Positions 9,265-17,387 of a DNA stretch of 39,496 nucleotides are shown one piece after another. Both the position numbers and the translations under genes were made by a program. Within the stretch, counting starts at the first letter, position 1, and every line of letters begins with the position of its first letter. This DNA comes from a bacterium (GTDB taxonomy: Bacteria; Myxococcota_A; Bradymonadia; Bradymonadales; Bradymonadaceae). Below the pieces are notes generated by a model, which ran no database searches, was not told where the DNA came from, and saw only the letters and a list, made by a program, of their open reading frames with translations. Location of the stretch: assembly GCA_030427705.1 (NCBI GenBank), contig JAUIBR010000056.1, forward strand, positions 1 through 39,496, written 5' to 3'.

Positions 9265-12200
9265 GAGTACAGGAAGTTGTTATTCGCCAGACGTCGAAGC
9301 ACCTGGCGGAAGTAAAGTGGGGCTAGCTTTGCGCGCATTGTTTCTGGGTCAACAATGACGAGCCCAAGCTCTTCCAAGTAATTGATTGCGAGGGTGCAGA
9401 AGCCGGGGTCGGAGTTGATGACCGAGCCAACCTCAGCAGGGTTCAGACGTCCGTGTTGTGCCAATGCAGTGAGCACAAACCAGTGGTCGTCAGTGAACTT
9501 ATCAAATTCGGCTGTCGAAGGACGCCGGAACAGCGTGACCGAGAGGGTATCTTCCCCTTTCAACGTCAGGCTGCGAAGCCAATACAACATGCCGAGGCGC
9601 GGGTTTCCGCCGCAGTATTCATGCAAGTAGCGGAAGTACCCCTTCGCTGACTTAATGACCTCTAGGAATTCATCGTTTTCGGTAAGGTCTCGCGTCACGA
9701 GGCTTGTGAAATCGAGCGAGAACTCAACCCGTGCATTACGGAACTCGATGAGGCGCTGCAGCTCCTCTTCGGTCCAAGGCTTCATTTGAATCTTGTCGCC
9801 GAAGTGGTGCGAGCGTGTCTTCACGCGGTTGATATAGTCCCAAGCGTACTTGTTGAACGACAACAACCACCAGTGCTTCTGGTCGGTCAACGAGACGATT
9901 TCAAGCAACGTGTCCATGCCATCGAATCCACCGATTCGGCGCATGAAGAAGTGATGAGCATCGTCCAAAATTACGACGGACGGCTCAAGTTCGAGGATCT
10001 TCTCGATGAGCTTCTCAGATGAAGTGAAGGAATCTTTGATGCCAAAGACTTCTGCCACGTATTGAAGGACCTCGACACGTCGGACGTGCTTGCTCTTCAG
10101 CCCTTGCCGGCGAATCTGGTAGCCCTCGAAAATGGACTCGTCGCGCAACATGGCCTCGATCATTGAAGAGCGGCCCATGCCCTCTTCCGCAACCAACGCG
10201 ACCGACCCCATGCGGCCGTTCTCTTTCCATTCCGCGAAGTCATCACACAACGTCTTGAGATAGCCACCACGGTCCACAAAGACTTGGTCGTCGACCAACT
10301 CGCGGTCCCGGAACAAAGACACGTACTCGTCCGGAAGCGGTGCTTCTTCGGGGGCGTTCTCGGCCGCCTCTTCACGTTCCCGCTGCTGCAGCTCGATCCG
10401 CTTTCGGAACACGAAGTTTCGCGCGGATTTGAACAGCTCGGATTGAAGAATGTACTTCCGACCGAAGGCAGCCCCTTCGTAGAACAAGACGTAGATACTG
10501 GCGAAGGCGATGATAATGACGCCATAGGGCCGCGCACGGTGCTCGTTGACTAGCTTGACGGCCCAAGGAAGGCGGTCCTCCGCCAACTTCACGAACAGGT
10601 CGCCAATCTCGTCACGCCACTTGGAGATGGTCCAGAATGCGACAACGCCAAATCCCAATCGCGCCAGGAACGTGGTCCAACGCGAAAGAACTCCAATGCC
10701 GGTAAGCGCTTCTGTCCATTCGGGGATCAGACCCGCCAAAATCCAAAACAGGACGAACACACGCACGCTGCGCATGAGTTTCTTGGCCTGCGCATCGTTC
10801 AGCTCCATCACGCTGATTGAGCGTTCTTGGAAGCTGAGCTTCATATCGCGATTGAACTCGCCCTCTGGATCGCGCTGGCTGCGCGGGACGAAGAGAACCG
10901 AGACGATGTCGCGAAGGATGATGTACGTGAACAGTGCATTGACGACATCGGGCAAGAACGACAGCAACCAGACGTCCTGCGCCACGAACGACGCGACGTA
11001 GTCGAGCGTAATCCACAGCAAGACCGGACGAGCTAGGAAGTAGACGACTTCAAAAATCTTGATCGTCAGTGCCGGCCGCCGACGGAACGTGCGGAAATTG
11101 ATAAGGTAGCTATAGAGCCGTTGTAGCGGACCAGGCAGGAACGGAATGAAGAACAGCACCAATCCCACAGGAATCAAGCGCAGCAGAAGCGCCCCGATCC
11201 AGGTGAATAGGCTTACCGAAACCGAAATGTCGGTGAGTTGAGCGCTTCGGCGCTGGGCTTCCGCGTACACCCGCTCGTACATGATATTTGCGGCTTGGAA
11301 GACATCGTGGACGTTTTCGTCATTGAGCCGATATGACTCAGCTGCACCGGAGTTCGAGGTGAACCCCAGCACAAACTGCAGACTGTCTTCCAGATAGGCG
11401 TGGTGTTCCGTCAGGATGTTTCGGCGCGAGCGCAGAAGCTCGTGAATCTTCGTTTGGTGATCGACCAGCTTCTCTTGGAGCTCGAGCTCAGCCTTCGCCA
11501 CTGCGACACGGCGATTCCAGATATCCGAACCACCAAGCGATTGCTCGAGTCCTTCCTCTGTATCCAACTGGTCACGTGCATCGGCGAGGTCGGTCGTCCG
11601 CTTTTTCAACATCACGCGACTGTCGCGCAGCTTTTCGTAGGCATTTAGAAGCTTAGTTCGAATGTCTCGGCGAGACGTGACGATCTTTCCAACGAGAGGG
11701 TCGGCAATCTTCTGCGCGGCCATCGGCGGTTTTGAGTCGATCTTCTCTCGAGATTCCAGCAGTTGCCCTTTTTCATCCGCGAACTGCTTTTCGAATTGCG
11801 TGTTCTCTTCGGTGAGTTTGGTTAGTTTCTCGTTGTGATTTCGGGTCGATGTCAGGTTTAGCTCTGCAAGTTCGGTCTCCCGCTTCAGCAGTCGCTTGAT
11901 ACTTTCGTCACGCTCGCGCTTCTCACGAGCCTTTGCTTGCTCGAGCGCCAGGACAGCGTCCTCTTCCTCTCGCTTGGCCGCCCTTTCCTTTTCGAGTTTC
12001 GCGGCTTTTGCCTTTTCCTCTGCGGCGACTCGCTTGTCCAAGGCTTCCGCGTATGACGACAGCAGCGTGGAAAAGCGGCGATTCTTCGAGACGACCTCTT
12101 CGACTGCAGCAAAATCTGCTTCGTACAGCGCGACCGCGACGGTGAGACCGCTCGTCGTGCGAACAAGTTGCCGTTTAAGCTGTTTCGGCATCTTGGCATC

Positions 12201-12536
12201 GAGCTGTTCTTTGACGACATCCTGCTTTGCGGATGCGCGCAGCATTTGGACCTGAATGCCCTGAAGCTCCGCCTCAGCCGAGATAACCTTATCGTCGGCT
12301 TCCTTTTCAAGCCGCTTGATGGTGGAGACCGATGTCAGTTCGTCGGTGGTGAGACCAAACTCGTCAGCCAATGTTTTCGCGTCACCAGCGGGCTCATCCG
12401 CGGGACCTGCGTCGACATCGACGTTGTTCTGGTTTACCGTTTCCTGAGCGACAATCGGGCTCAATAATGCCAAGACCATCACGATGAAGATCGCGAGGCT
12501 GGTGACCCGTTTTGTGTTGCGAGCAGTCATGAGCAA
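9261..12536 (-). CDS. Large exported coiled-coil, polytopic membrane protein with C-terminal AAA-like ATPase and winged-helix end
   Basis: A 1091-residue multidomain protein that I do not recognise as a named family. It has a signal peptide (1-30), a Lys/Glu-rich coiled-coil region (about 75-400), then some six hydrophobic segments (about 440-690) with IPVGLVLFFIPFLP in the first. A P-loop ATPase domain runs from about 745 to 980. Its Walker A is AEEGMGRSS (783-791), with Arg789 in the lysine position; its Walker B is VVILDDAHH, with Asp858-Asp859. The last 80 or so residues look like a winged helix. An exported coiled coil followed by membrane helices recalls the front half of MscK-type channels, and an MscS core follows as a separate coupled gene. 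ATP-dependent control of the channel is an inference. Confidence 0.85.
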   Translation of the reverse strand: MLMTARNTKRVTSLAIFIVMVLALLSPIVAQETVNQNNVDVDAGPADEPAGDAKTLADEFGLTTDELTSVSTIKRLEKEADDKVISAEAELQGIQVQMLRASAKQDVVKEQLDAKMPKQLKRQLVRTTSGLTVAVALYEADFAAVEEVVSKNRRFSTLLSSYAEALDKRVAAEEKAKAAKLEKERAAKREEEDAVLALEQAKAREKRERDESIKRLLKRETELAELNLTSTRNHNEKLTKLTEENTQFEKQFADEKGQLLESREKIDSKPPMAAQKIADPLVGKIVTSRRDIRTKLLNAYEKLRDSRVMLKKRTTDLADARDQLDTEEGLEQSLGGSDIWNRRVAVAKAELELQEKLVDHQTKIHELLRSRRNILTEHHAYLEDSLQFVLGFTSNSGAAESYRLNDENVHDVFQAANIMYERVYAEAQRRSAQLTDISVSVSLFTWIGALLLRLIPVGLVLFFIPFLPGPLQRLYSYLINFRTFRRRPALTIKIFEVVYFLARPVLLWITLDYVASFVAQDVWLLSFLPDVVNALFTYIILRDIVSVLFVPRSQRDPEGEFNRDMKLSFQERSISVMELNDAQAKKLMRSVRVFVLFWILAGLIPEWTEALTGIGVLSRWTTFLARLGFGVVAFWTISKWRDEIGDLFVKLAEDRLPWAVKLVNEHRARPYGVIIIAFASIYVLFYEGAAFGRKYILQSELFKSARNFVFRKRIELQQREREEAAENAPEEAPLPDEYVSLFRDRELVDDQVFVDRGGYLKTLCDDFAEWKENGRMGSVALVAEEGMGRSSMIEAMLRDESIFEGYQIRRQGLKSKHVRRVEVLQYVAEVFGIKDSFTSSEKLIEKILELEPSVVILDDAHHFFMRRIGGFDGMDTLLEIVSLTDQKHWWLLSFNKYAWDYINRVKTRSHHFGDKIQMKPWTEEELQRLIEFRNARVEFSLDFTSLVTRDLTENDEFLEVIKSAKGYFRYLHEYCGGNPRLGMLYWLRSLTLKGEDTLSVTLFRRPSTAEFDKFTDDHWFVLTALAQHGRLNPAEVGSVINSDPGFCTLAINYLEELGLVIVDPETMRAKLAPLYFRQVLRRLANNNFLYS

Positions 12537-12560
12537 TCAATGCTAGGGCAGTCTTCCTGC

Positions 12561-13610
12561 ATGCGATTAGAACCTAAATCCGCAAAAACGCAATTCTTAG
12601 TCGCGTTAATGTGCATGTTCACAACAGCATCGTGCGCCATGAACAGGCCATCTGAGCTGTGGACCGATGAAGTTCTGAAGGCTCAGAAACTTGCCGATGA
12701 AGATCCTGAAGCCGGTGCAAGCGAATATGAACGGCTTCGAGACGACGCGCCCAACGCGCGTGCCTACCGATGGGTAACACACGAGTGGGCGGAACTGGAA
12801 GAGAAGCTCGGAAACCAAAGTAAAGCCATCGAGTTGTACACCGAGAACTGTAAATCGGACCAGATTGACCAATACGGCGCAGATGGGCTCTATGCTCAAT
12901 CTCGGCTTACCGATGACACAGACGCCGCCTTTCGCACGTGGTTCAACGTCATCCTTAAGTACCCAAACGAACTCGCCGCTGAGCGAGCCTTGGACGACGT
13001 GTATGACGCCATGGCAACGCGCGCGCCAACGGCGACACAATCGACGCTTGAGAAGCTCGCCCAGGCACTCGGTCACACGTATCTGGTCGATAACGTGCTG
13101 TTCCTGAAGGCAAAGCATTGCGATACCGTCCTGCACGACGCAGACTGCGCGCTTAAGACCTATCGCCGAATCTATGTGGACTTCCATGACGAAGCGCTCG
13201 CTGATGATGCCCTTTGGGAGATGGCGAATATCTACCGCCGACATGGAATGTGGACGCAGGCTATCGAAGCGCTCAATGTCATGGCCGACGACACTGAGTC
13301 GTCGTGGTTTGTGGGCAGTTACGACTCCGAGTGGGTTGATGATGCCGTCTTCGACCTTGGTATGATCCACATGTTGATGCTCAAGGACTATGACACGGCA
13401 GTCGACTACTTCATGCGTTTCGCCAACGACTACGAGTTTTCGTTGCGCGCCGACGACGCACTGTGGACCGCCGCAGAAGCCCGAAGGCTGCAAGGGCGCG
13501 ATGACCAGCATTTCTATCAGCTACGAGTTCTGCTCAAGCGCTACCCCGAGAGCCGCTATGCCGAAAAGGCACGCGCGCGTCTGGGAATCAGCGGGGAGGA
13601 CGAGTCGTGA
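12561..13610 (+). CDS. TPR-like lipoprotein, first gene of the MCE transporter operon
   Basis: Encodes about 349 residues with a lipoprotein signal ending in FTTASC (Cys25 counted from the ATG at 12561). The body consists of helical repeats of TPR/Sel1 style, including YRRIYVDFHDEALADDALWEMANIYRRHG and a final unit ending RYPESRYAEKARARLG, similar to the BamD/YbgF repeat style; these longer stretches are quoted only to locate them. The protein probably sits in the periplasm, attached to a membrane. An in-frame ATG at 12540 is an alternative start; neither has a strong ribosome binding site. I prefer 12561 because it gives a normal lipoprotein signal. The stop overlaps the GTG start of the transporter ATPase, so the protein is likely a partner of the lipid transporter. 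Confidence 0.8.
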   Translation: MRLEPKSAKTQFLVALMCMFTTASCAMNRPSELWTDEVLKAQKLADEDPEAGASEYERLRDDAPNARAYRWVTHEWAELEEKLGNQSKAIELYTENCKSDQIDQYGADGLYAQSRLTDDTDAAFRTWFNVILKYPNELAAERALDDVYDAMATRAPTATQSTLEKLAQALGHTYLVDNVLFLKAKHCDTVLHDADCALKTYRRIYVDFHDEALADDALWEMANIYRRHGMWTQAIEALNVMADDTESSWFVGSYDSEWVDDAVFDLGMIHMLMLKDYDTAVDYFMRFANDYEFSLRADDALWTAAEARRLQGRDDQHFYQLRVLLKRYPESRYAEKARARLGISGEDES

Positions 13611-14347
13611 TTGAAGTCCACAACGTCACGAAGCTCCACTTTGGGCGCCCGGTGCTGAAAGACATCACACTGAGCATCCCTGAAGGTTCAAACCTGGGTC
13701 TCATCGGCCCTGGTGGTGCAGGAAAATCCCTGTTGCTCAAGATCATCTGCGGCCTGGTCGTCCCCGACGAAGGCACAGTCACCATCGACGGCCAAGATGT
13801 CTTTGAGCTCGACGAGATCGAAATCGCCAAACTGCGGTTTCGCATCGGAATGCTCTTCCAGAACTATGCGCTGTTCGATTTCATGAACGTGGCTGACAAC
13901 ATCGCGTTCCCGCTGCGTCAGGAAGGCAAACTGGGCGAAGACGAGATCGCGGCAAAGGTGCAAGAACAGTTGGATTCAGTCGATTTGCCGACGATCGGGC
14001 ATCAGTTTCCAAACGAGCTCTCTGGCGGGATGAAAAAGCGCGTGAGCTTCGCTCGGGCCGTTGTGCCCGAGCCGCCTATCGTGTTCTATGACGACCCGAC
14101 CGCCGGTCTCGACCCGGTAACAAGCTCGAAGATTTTCCTATTGCTGAAAGCGATGCGAGACGAGAAAGGCGTAACCTCAGTGACCATCAGCCACGATATC
14201 GAGGGCATCAAAGATATCTGCGACAACTTCGCCCTACTCGACCGCGGTGAGCTCATCTTTTGGGGCTCCCGCGACGAAGTCGAATCTACCGACCTATCGT
14301 TGGTTCGACAGTTTTGGGATGGCTTTAGCGACGACGAGTTGGGCTGA
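13607..14347 (+). CDS. MCE/Mla-type ABC transporter ATPase, subunit 1 (Walker B Asp variant)
   Basis: A 246-residue MlaF-like ATPase for phospholipid or other lipid transport across the envelope. Walker A is GPGGAGKS (34-41), the Q-loop LFQN (83-86), the signature a normal LSGGM (138-142) and the H-loop His196. Walker B reads VFYDDPTAGLDP, so the catalytic glutamate is replaced by Asp163. The GTG start at 13607 overlaps the preceding stop (GTGA) and follows a strong GGGGAGGA. The next gene overlaps in turn. It probably forms a heterodimer with the second ATPase of this operon, contributing the active signature but a weakened ATP site of its own. Confidence 0.93.
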   Translation: MIEVHNVTKLHFGRPVLKDITLSIPEGSNLGLIGPGGAGKSLLLKIICGLVVPDEGTVTIDGQDVFELDEIEIAKLRFRIGMLFQNYALFDFMNVADNIAFPLRQEGKLGEDEIAAKVQEQLDSVDLPTIGHQFPNELSGGMKKRVSFARAVVPEPPIVFYDDPTAGLDPVTSSKIFLLLKAMRDEKGVTSVTISHDIEGIKDICDNFALLDRGELIFWGSRDEVESTDLSLVRQFWDGFSDDELG

Positions 14348-15141
14348 TGGCATCTGAAATCAAACCCATATGGCAGCGCGTGCTGAACAACATTGGCGAC
14401 CGGTTTATGGGCTGGTCGTTCGAGGTTGGTGGCGTGTCGCTCCTGGTTTGGGAGATCATGCGCAACACCTTCCCGCCAAAGCTCGATGGCGAGGAAACAT
14501 GGCGCAACATGTACAAAGTGGGCGTTAAGTCGTTTCCAATTGTGGTCGTCACGGCGCTCCTAGTTGGCGCAATCATGGTCATCCAATCCGGGATGTACAT
14601 CGAGCAATATGGTGCATACGGCCTACTTGGCTGGGGCGCGGGCTACTCGGTGTTTCGCGAGGTCGGCCCCATCATGATTGGGTTGATGTTCTCGGGGCGC
14701 GTCGGCGCAAACAACACGGCTGAACTAGGTACCATGAAGGTCACCGACCAAATTGATGCCCTTCGTGCCTTGGCTATCGACCCCGTGCGCTACCTCGTGA
14801 TGCCCCGGGTGTTCACGATGATCGTAATGATGTTCCTCCTGGTCGTCGTGGGTGACTTCGTCAGCCTCCTGGGCGGTGCGGCCACCAGCCAATATCTATT
14901 GGGCGTCGATATGACCCTCTTCGCATGGAGTGTCATTACCTACGTCAGCCTCGCCGACTTCCTGCACGGACTCTACAAAGCGGTCGCGTTCGGATTCGCC
15001 ATTGCGGTGATTTCTTGCCACTTCGGCCTGAACACTAGCGGCGGCGCGGTGGGTGTAGGCCGGTCCGTCAACGCATCGGTTGTCGGCAGCGCCATCGCCA
15101 TCTTCATCTTGGACTACCTCATCACCTACCTGGACACCTGA
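14347..15141 (+). CDS. MlaE-family permease 1
   Basis: A 264-residue integral inner-membrane protein of the MlaE/YrbE type. The family core is plain: REVGPIMIGLMFSGRVGANN followed by TAELGTMKVTDQIDALRALAIDP and YLVMPR, the latter pair given only to locate the motif (about residues 116-158). An amphipathic N-terminal part precedes about five membrane helices. It forms the membrane channel coupled to the MlaF-like ATPases. Stop and start of the neighbouring genes overlap by one base (TGATG) on both sides. It pairs with a second, clearly different permease, whereas the best known MlaE works as a homodimer. Confidence 0.95.
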   Translation: MASEIKPIWQRVLNNIGDRFMGWSFEVGGVSLLVWEIMRNTFPPKLDGEETWRNMYKVGVKSFPIVVVTALLVGAIMVIQSGMYIEQYGAYGLLGWGAGYSVFREVGPIMIGLMFSGRVGANNTAELGTMKVTDQIDALRALAIDPVRYLVMPRVFTMIVMMFLLVVVGDFVSLLGGAATSQYLLGVDMTLFAWSVITYVSLADFLHGLYKAVAFGFAIAVISCHFGLNTSGGAVGVGRSVNASVVGSAIAIFILDYLITYLDT

Positions 15142-15956
15142 TGGCAGCAGCACCTGAACGTATGCCGCTGCATCACCGAATGTTGGCGTCAGTGGGGGAA
15201 CCGGTCATCCATGTAGCGGATACCGTCAAGGGCATCATGCGCACTTTTGCTCTGACGCTCCACTACACGTTGCGCGGCCGAAAGCGGTGGGACGCGATCT
15301 TCGAACAGCTGCACGAAATCGGAAATCGAAGCGTCATCTTCATCGCGTTCACCCTGGGTTTCCTGGGGATGATCCTCATCTACCAGGCGGGCTATCAGGC
15401 GATGAAGATTACCGGCGACCTCCAATTATTGGGCGGGTTGTTCTTGCAGCTCTTGTTGCGCGTGTTTGCCCCAACAATCACCGCGATGATGCTCGCGACG
15501 CGCGTGGGAAGCGGCATGGCGGCTCAGATTGGCAGCATGGTCGTTACCGAACAGGTCGACGCGCTGCGAATGTGTGCGGCACAGCCCGTGGATTACCTGG
15601 TCGTCCCAAGATTCCTGGCCAGCATCGTCATGAGCGTTGTGCTCACGATCTTCGCGGTTTTGGTGTCGTATCTAGCAGGTGCGATGGTCGCGAACACTGC
15701 ATTTGGTGTGAATTTCTACACGTTCTTCGACATGTCGTTTGTGGGCTGGTTCGACGTGAATATCTGCCTCACCAAGGCGCTTGTATTTGGCGCGACAATC
15801 CCCGTCATCGCCTGCCAGGCCGGCCTCATCGTCACTGGCGGCAGCGAAGGTGTTGGACAAGCGACGACCACTGCGGTCGTCAACTGCTCGCTGGCGGTCG
15901 TCATTCTCGACTTTGTCATTTCTGGACTCGGATACGTGGTGTTGAATCTCCTATGA
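15141..15956 (+). CDS. MlaE-family permease 2
   Basis: A 271-residue second permease of the same family. The N-terminus begins with a longer polar part (MAAAPERMPLHHRML). The core motif is recognisable but diverged: APTITAMMLATRVGSGMAAQ followed by IGSMVVTEQVDALRM, where permease 1 has SGRVGANNTAELG. Conserved EQVDALRM and VDYLVVPRFLA follow. About five membrane helices are visible. Its divergence from permease 1 suggests a heterodimeric membrane part to match the two different ATPases. Its stop overlaps the ATG of the outer-membrane protein gene (ATGA). Confidence 0.94.
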   Translation: MAAAPERMPLHHRMLASVGEPVIHVADTVKGIMRTFALTLHYTLRGRKRWDAIFEQLHEIGNRSVIFIAFTLGFLGMILIYQAGYQAMKITGDLQLLGGLFLQLLLRVFAPTITAMMLATRVGSGMAAQIGSMVVTEQVDALRMCAAQPVDYLVVPRFLASIVMSVVLTIFAVLVSYLAGAMVANTAFGVNFYTFFDMSFVGWFDVNICLTKALVFGATIPVIACQAGLIVTGGSEGVGQATTTAVVNCSLAVVILDFVISGLGYVVLNLL

Positions 15957-16576
15957 AGTATCGATGGCTCATATTCTTTGCGGTGTTCCTCTTCGCCGCT
16001 GATGCGACGGCGGAGTACCGTCCACCTCGGACGGGTAACCAGTACTTCACCCTTGGACTCAACTTCAGCCCAGGGTTTATGGCTGACGATTCCGCCCCCG
16101 GAGACCCCTACGATGAACTTGCGCCGTCGCAAGGCATGATGGCCTCGCTCGGCCTTCAGCATGCGGTCTTCGCGACTGTCTTCATGTCCGTCGAGATAGA
16201 GCTTGGTGCCCAATGGTTCGATTACAATACGGCGAGTCCGTCAGGCGTCGCTGACCCGCAAACCGTGTTTGCATGGGGTGCAGGCGTCATGGCCCGCTGG
16301 GTGCCAATGGAAGAAGGCTTCTCGGCAGGTTTTGGAATCACTTACTACCGCGCCGCACTCGAGGAATCGTCGCTTCAACAGGCCGGACCTGACGTGCGTT
16401 TGGGTTGGTACCTCTGGCAGGGTGAGGAGTTCGGCCTGTTCGAAGTCGGCTACGTCATCCCCTTGGTTCAGGGCATCTCGCTCCCCAGCAATATTCAAGG
16501 CGACGACACACCAAACGTCGCCACGCAGGACTGGTGGTTTCACCGGTTCCGCGTCGGATTCCTGTGGGGGTTTTGA
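15953..16576 (+). CDS. Small secreted beta-barrel-like outer-membrane protein within the MCE operon
   Basis: A 207-residue protein with an N-terminal signal peptide (MKYRWLIFFAVFLFAADATA). The mature part alternates polar and hydrophobic residues, with many aromatic and Gly residues (for example YFTLGLNFSPGFM, GITYYRA, RLGWYLW). It ends in FRVGFLWGF, a terminal aromatic as expected for Bam-inserted barrels. The size would fit an 8-stranded barrel. The start is fixed by the ATGA overlap with permease 2; the reading frame runs open further upstream, but that part is a shadow of permease 2. Its place between transporter genes suggests the outer-membrane end of the lipid route. No named family is recognised. 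Confidence 0.82.
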   Translation: MKYRWLIFFAVFLFAADATAEYRPPRTGNQYFTLGLNFSPGFMADDSAPGDPYDELAPSQGMMASLGLQHAVFATVFMSVEIELGAQWFDYNTASPSGVADPQTVFAWGAGVMARWVPMEEGFSAGFGITYYRAALEESSLQQAGPDVRLGWYLWQGEEFGLFEVGYVIPLVQGISLPSNIQGDDTPNVATQDWWFHRFRVGFLWGF

Positions 16577-17326
16577 TTGGCTAGCATCGAGTTCCAAGGC
16601 ATCTACAAGAGCTTCGGCAACAAACATGTGCTGCGGGGCGTGGATCTAGCTGTGGAACCCGGCGAGGTCTTCTTCATCATCGGACAATCCGGCGCGGGTA
16701 AGAGCGTGCTCGTGAAACACCTGATTGGCCTCATCCGGCCTGACCAAGGCCGCATCTTCCTGGATGGCGTGGATGTGACCGACCTTAGCGAAAAGGAGCT
16801 GTATCCGGTGCGCAAACGCTGCGCGATGGTGTTCCAGAACTCGACGCTCTTTGACTCGATGTCGCTCTTGGACAATGTCGCCCTGCCCATCCGAAAACAC
16901 AAAGACGTCAACAAGAAGGAAGCTCGTGAACAAGCACTCGAGAAGCTGAAGCTCGTGGGCATGGGCGAATACAAAGACCGCTTCCCCTCAGACTTCGGAG
17001 ACGGAATGCGCAAGAAGGTCGCTATCGCACGCGCCCTAACCCTCGATCCCGAATATGTGATTTTTGATGAGCCCACGACCGGCATCGACCCAATTTCTGC
17101 GGCGATGGTCGACAAACTCATCCGACACCTCGCCGACCATCATGGCGTGACATCCATCGTAATTTCACACGACCTGCGCAGCATCTTTGGAATCGCGGAT
17201 CGAATTGCGATGCTCTACCAGGGAAAGCTGCTGTTAGACGGCACCCAGGACGATTTTAAGAACAGTGACAACCCAATCATCCAACAGTTCATCACCGGAA
17301 ACCCCGAAGGACCGATGGAGGTCTAG
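16577..17326 (+). CDS. MCE/Mla-type ABC transporter ATPase, subunit 2 (broken signature motif)
   Basis: A 249-residue MlaF-like ATPase. Walker A is GQSGAGKS (36-43), the Q-loop VFQN (84-87), Walker B VIFDEPTTGIDP with a normal catalytic Glu165, and the H-loop His198. The ABC signature, normally LSGGQ/LSGGM, reads FGDGM (140-144), losing the serine and first glycine that contact the ATP bound by the partner. The start is TTG at 16577, directly after the previous stop and preceded by a GGGGG run at usual spacing. The motif defects complement those of subunit 1, which argues for a heterodimer with one degenerate and one active ATP site. Confidence 0.93.
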   Translation: MASIEFQGIYKSFGNKHVLRGVDLAVEPGEVFFIIGQSGAGKSVLVKHLIGLIRPDQGRIFLDGVDVTDLSEKELYPVRKRCAMVFQNSTLFDSMSLLDNVALPIRKHKDVNKKEAREQALEKLKLVGMGEYKDRFPSDFGDGMRKKVAIARALTLDPEYVIFDEPTTGIDPISAAMVDKLIRHLADHHGVTSIVISHDLRSIFGIADRIAMLYQGKLLLDGTQDDFKNSDNPIIQQFITGNPEGPMEV

Positions 17327-17330
17327 ACTT

Positions 17331-17387
17331 GTGTCAACCGCTCCGGGCGCGCACACTAGACGTATCGAAGCAAAACGAATCGTATGA
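17331..17387 (+). CDS. Possible 18-residue leader peptide coupled to the MCE gene
   Basis: GTG at 17331 is preceded nine bases upstream by GGAGG (17317-17321), much stronger than the site before the MCE protein gene. It reads 18 codons (MSTAPGAHTRRIEAKRIV) to a TGA that overlaps the ATG of the MCE gene (ATGA at 17384-17387). This geometry suits translational coupling. There is no further evidence that the peptide is made or has a role. Confidence 0.35.
   Translation: MSTAPGAHTRRIEAKRIV

Noticed and set aside
15287-15952. Long upstream extension of the outer-membrane protein frame
   Set aside because: It is a shadow of permease 2 in another frame; the ATGA at 15953 and the signal peptide fix the real start.
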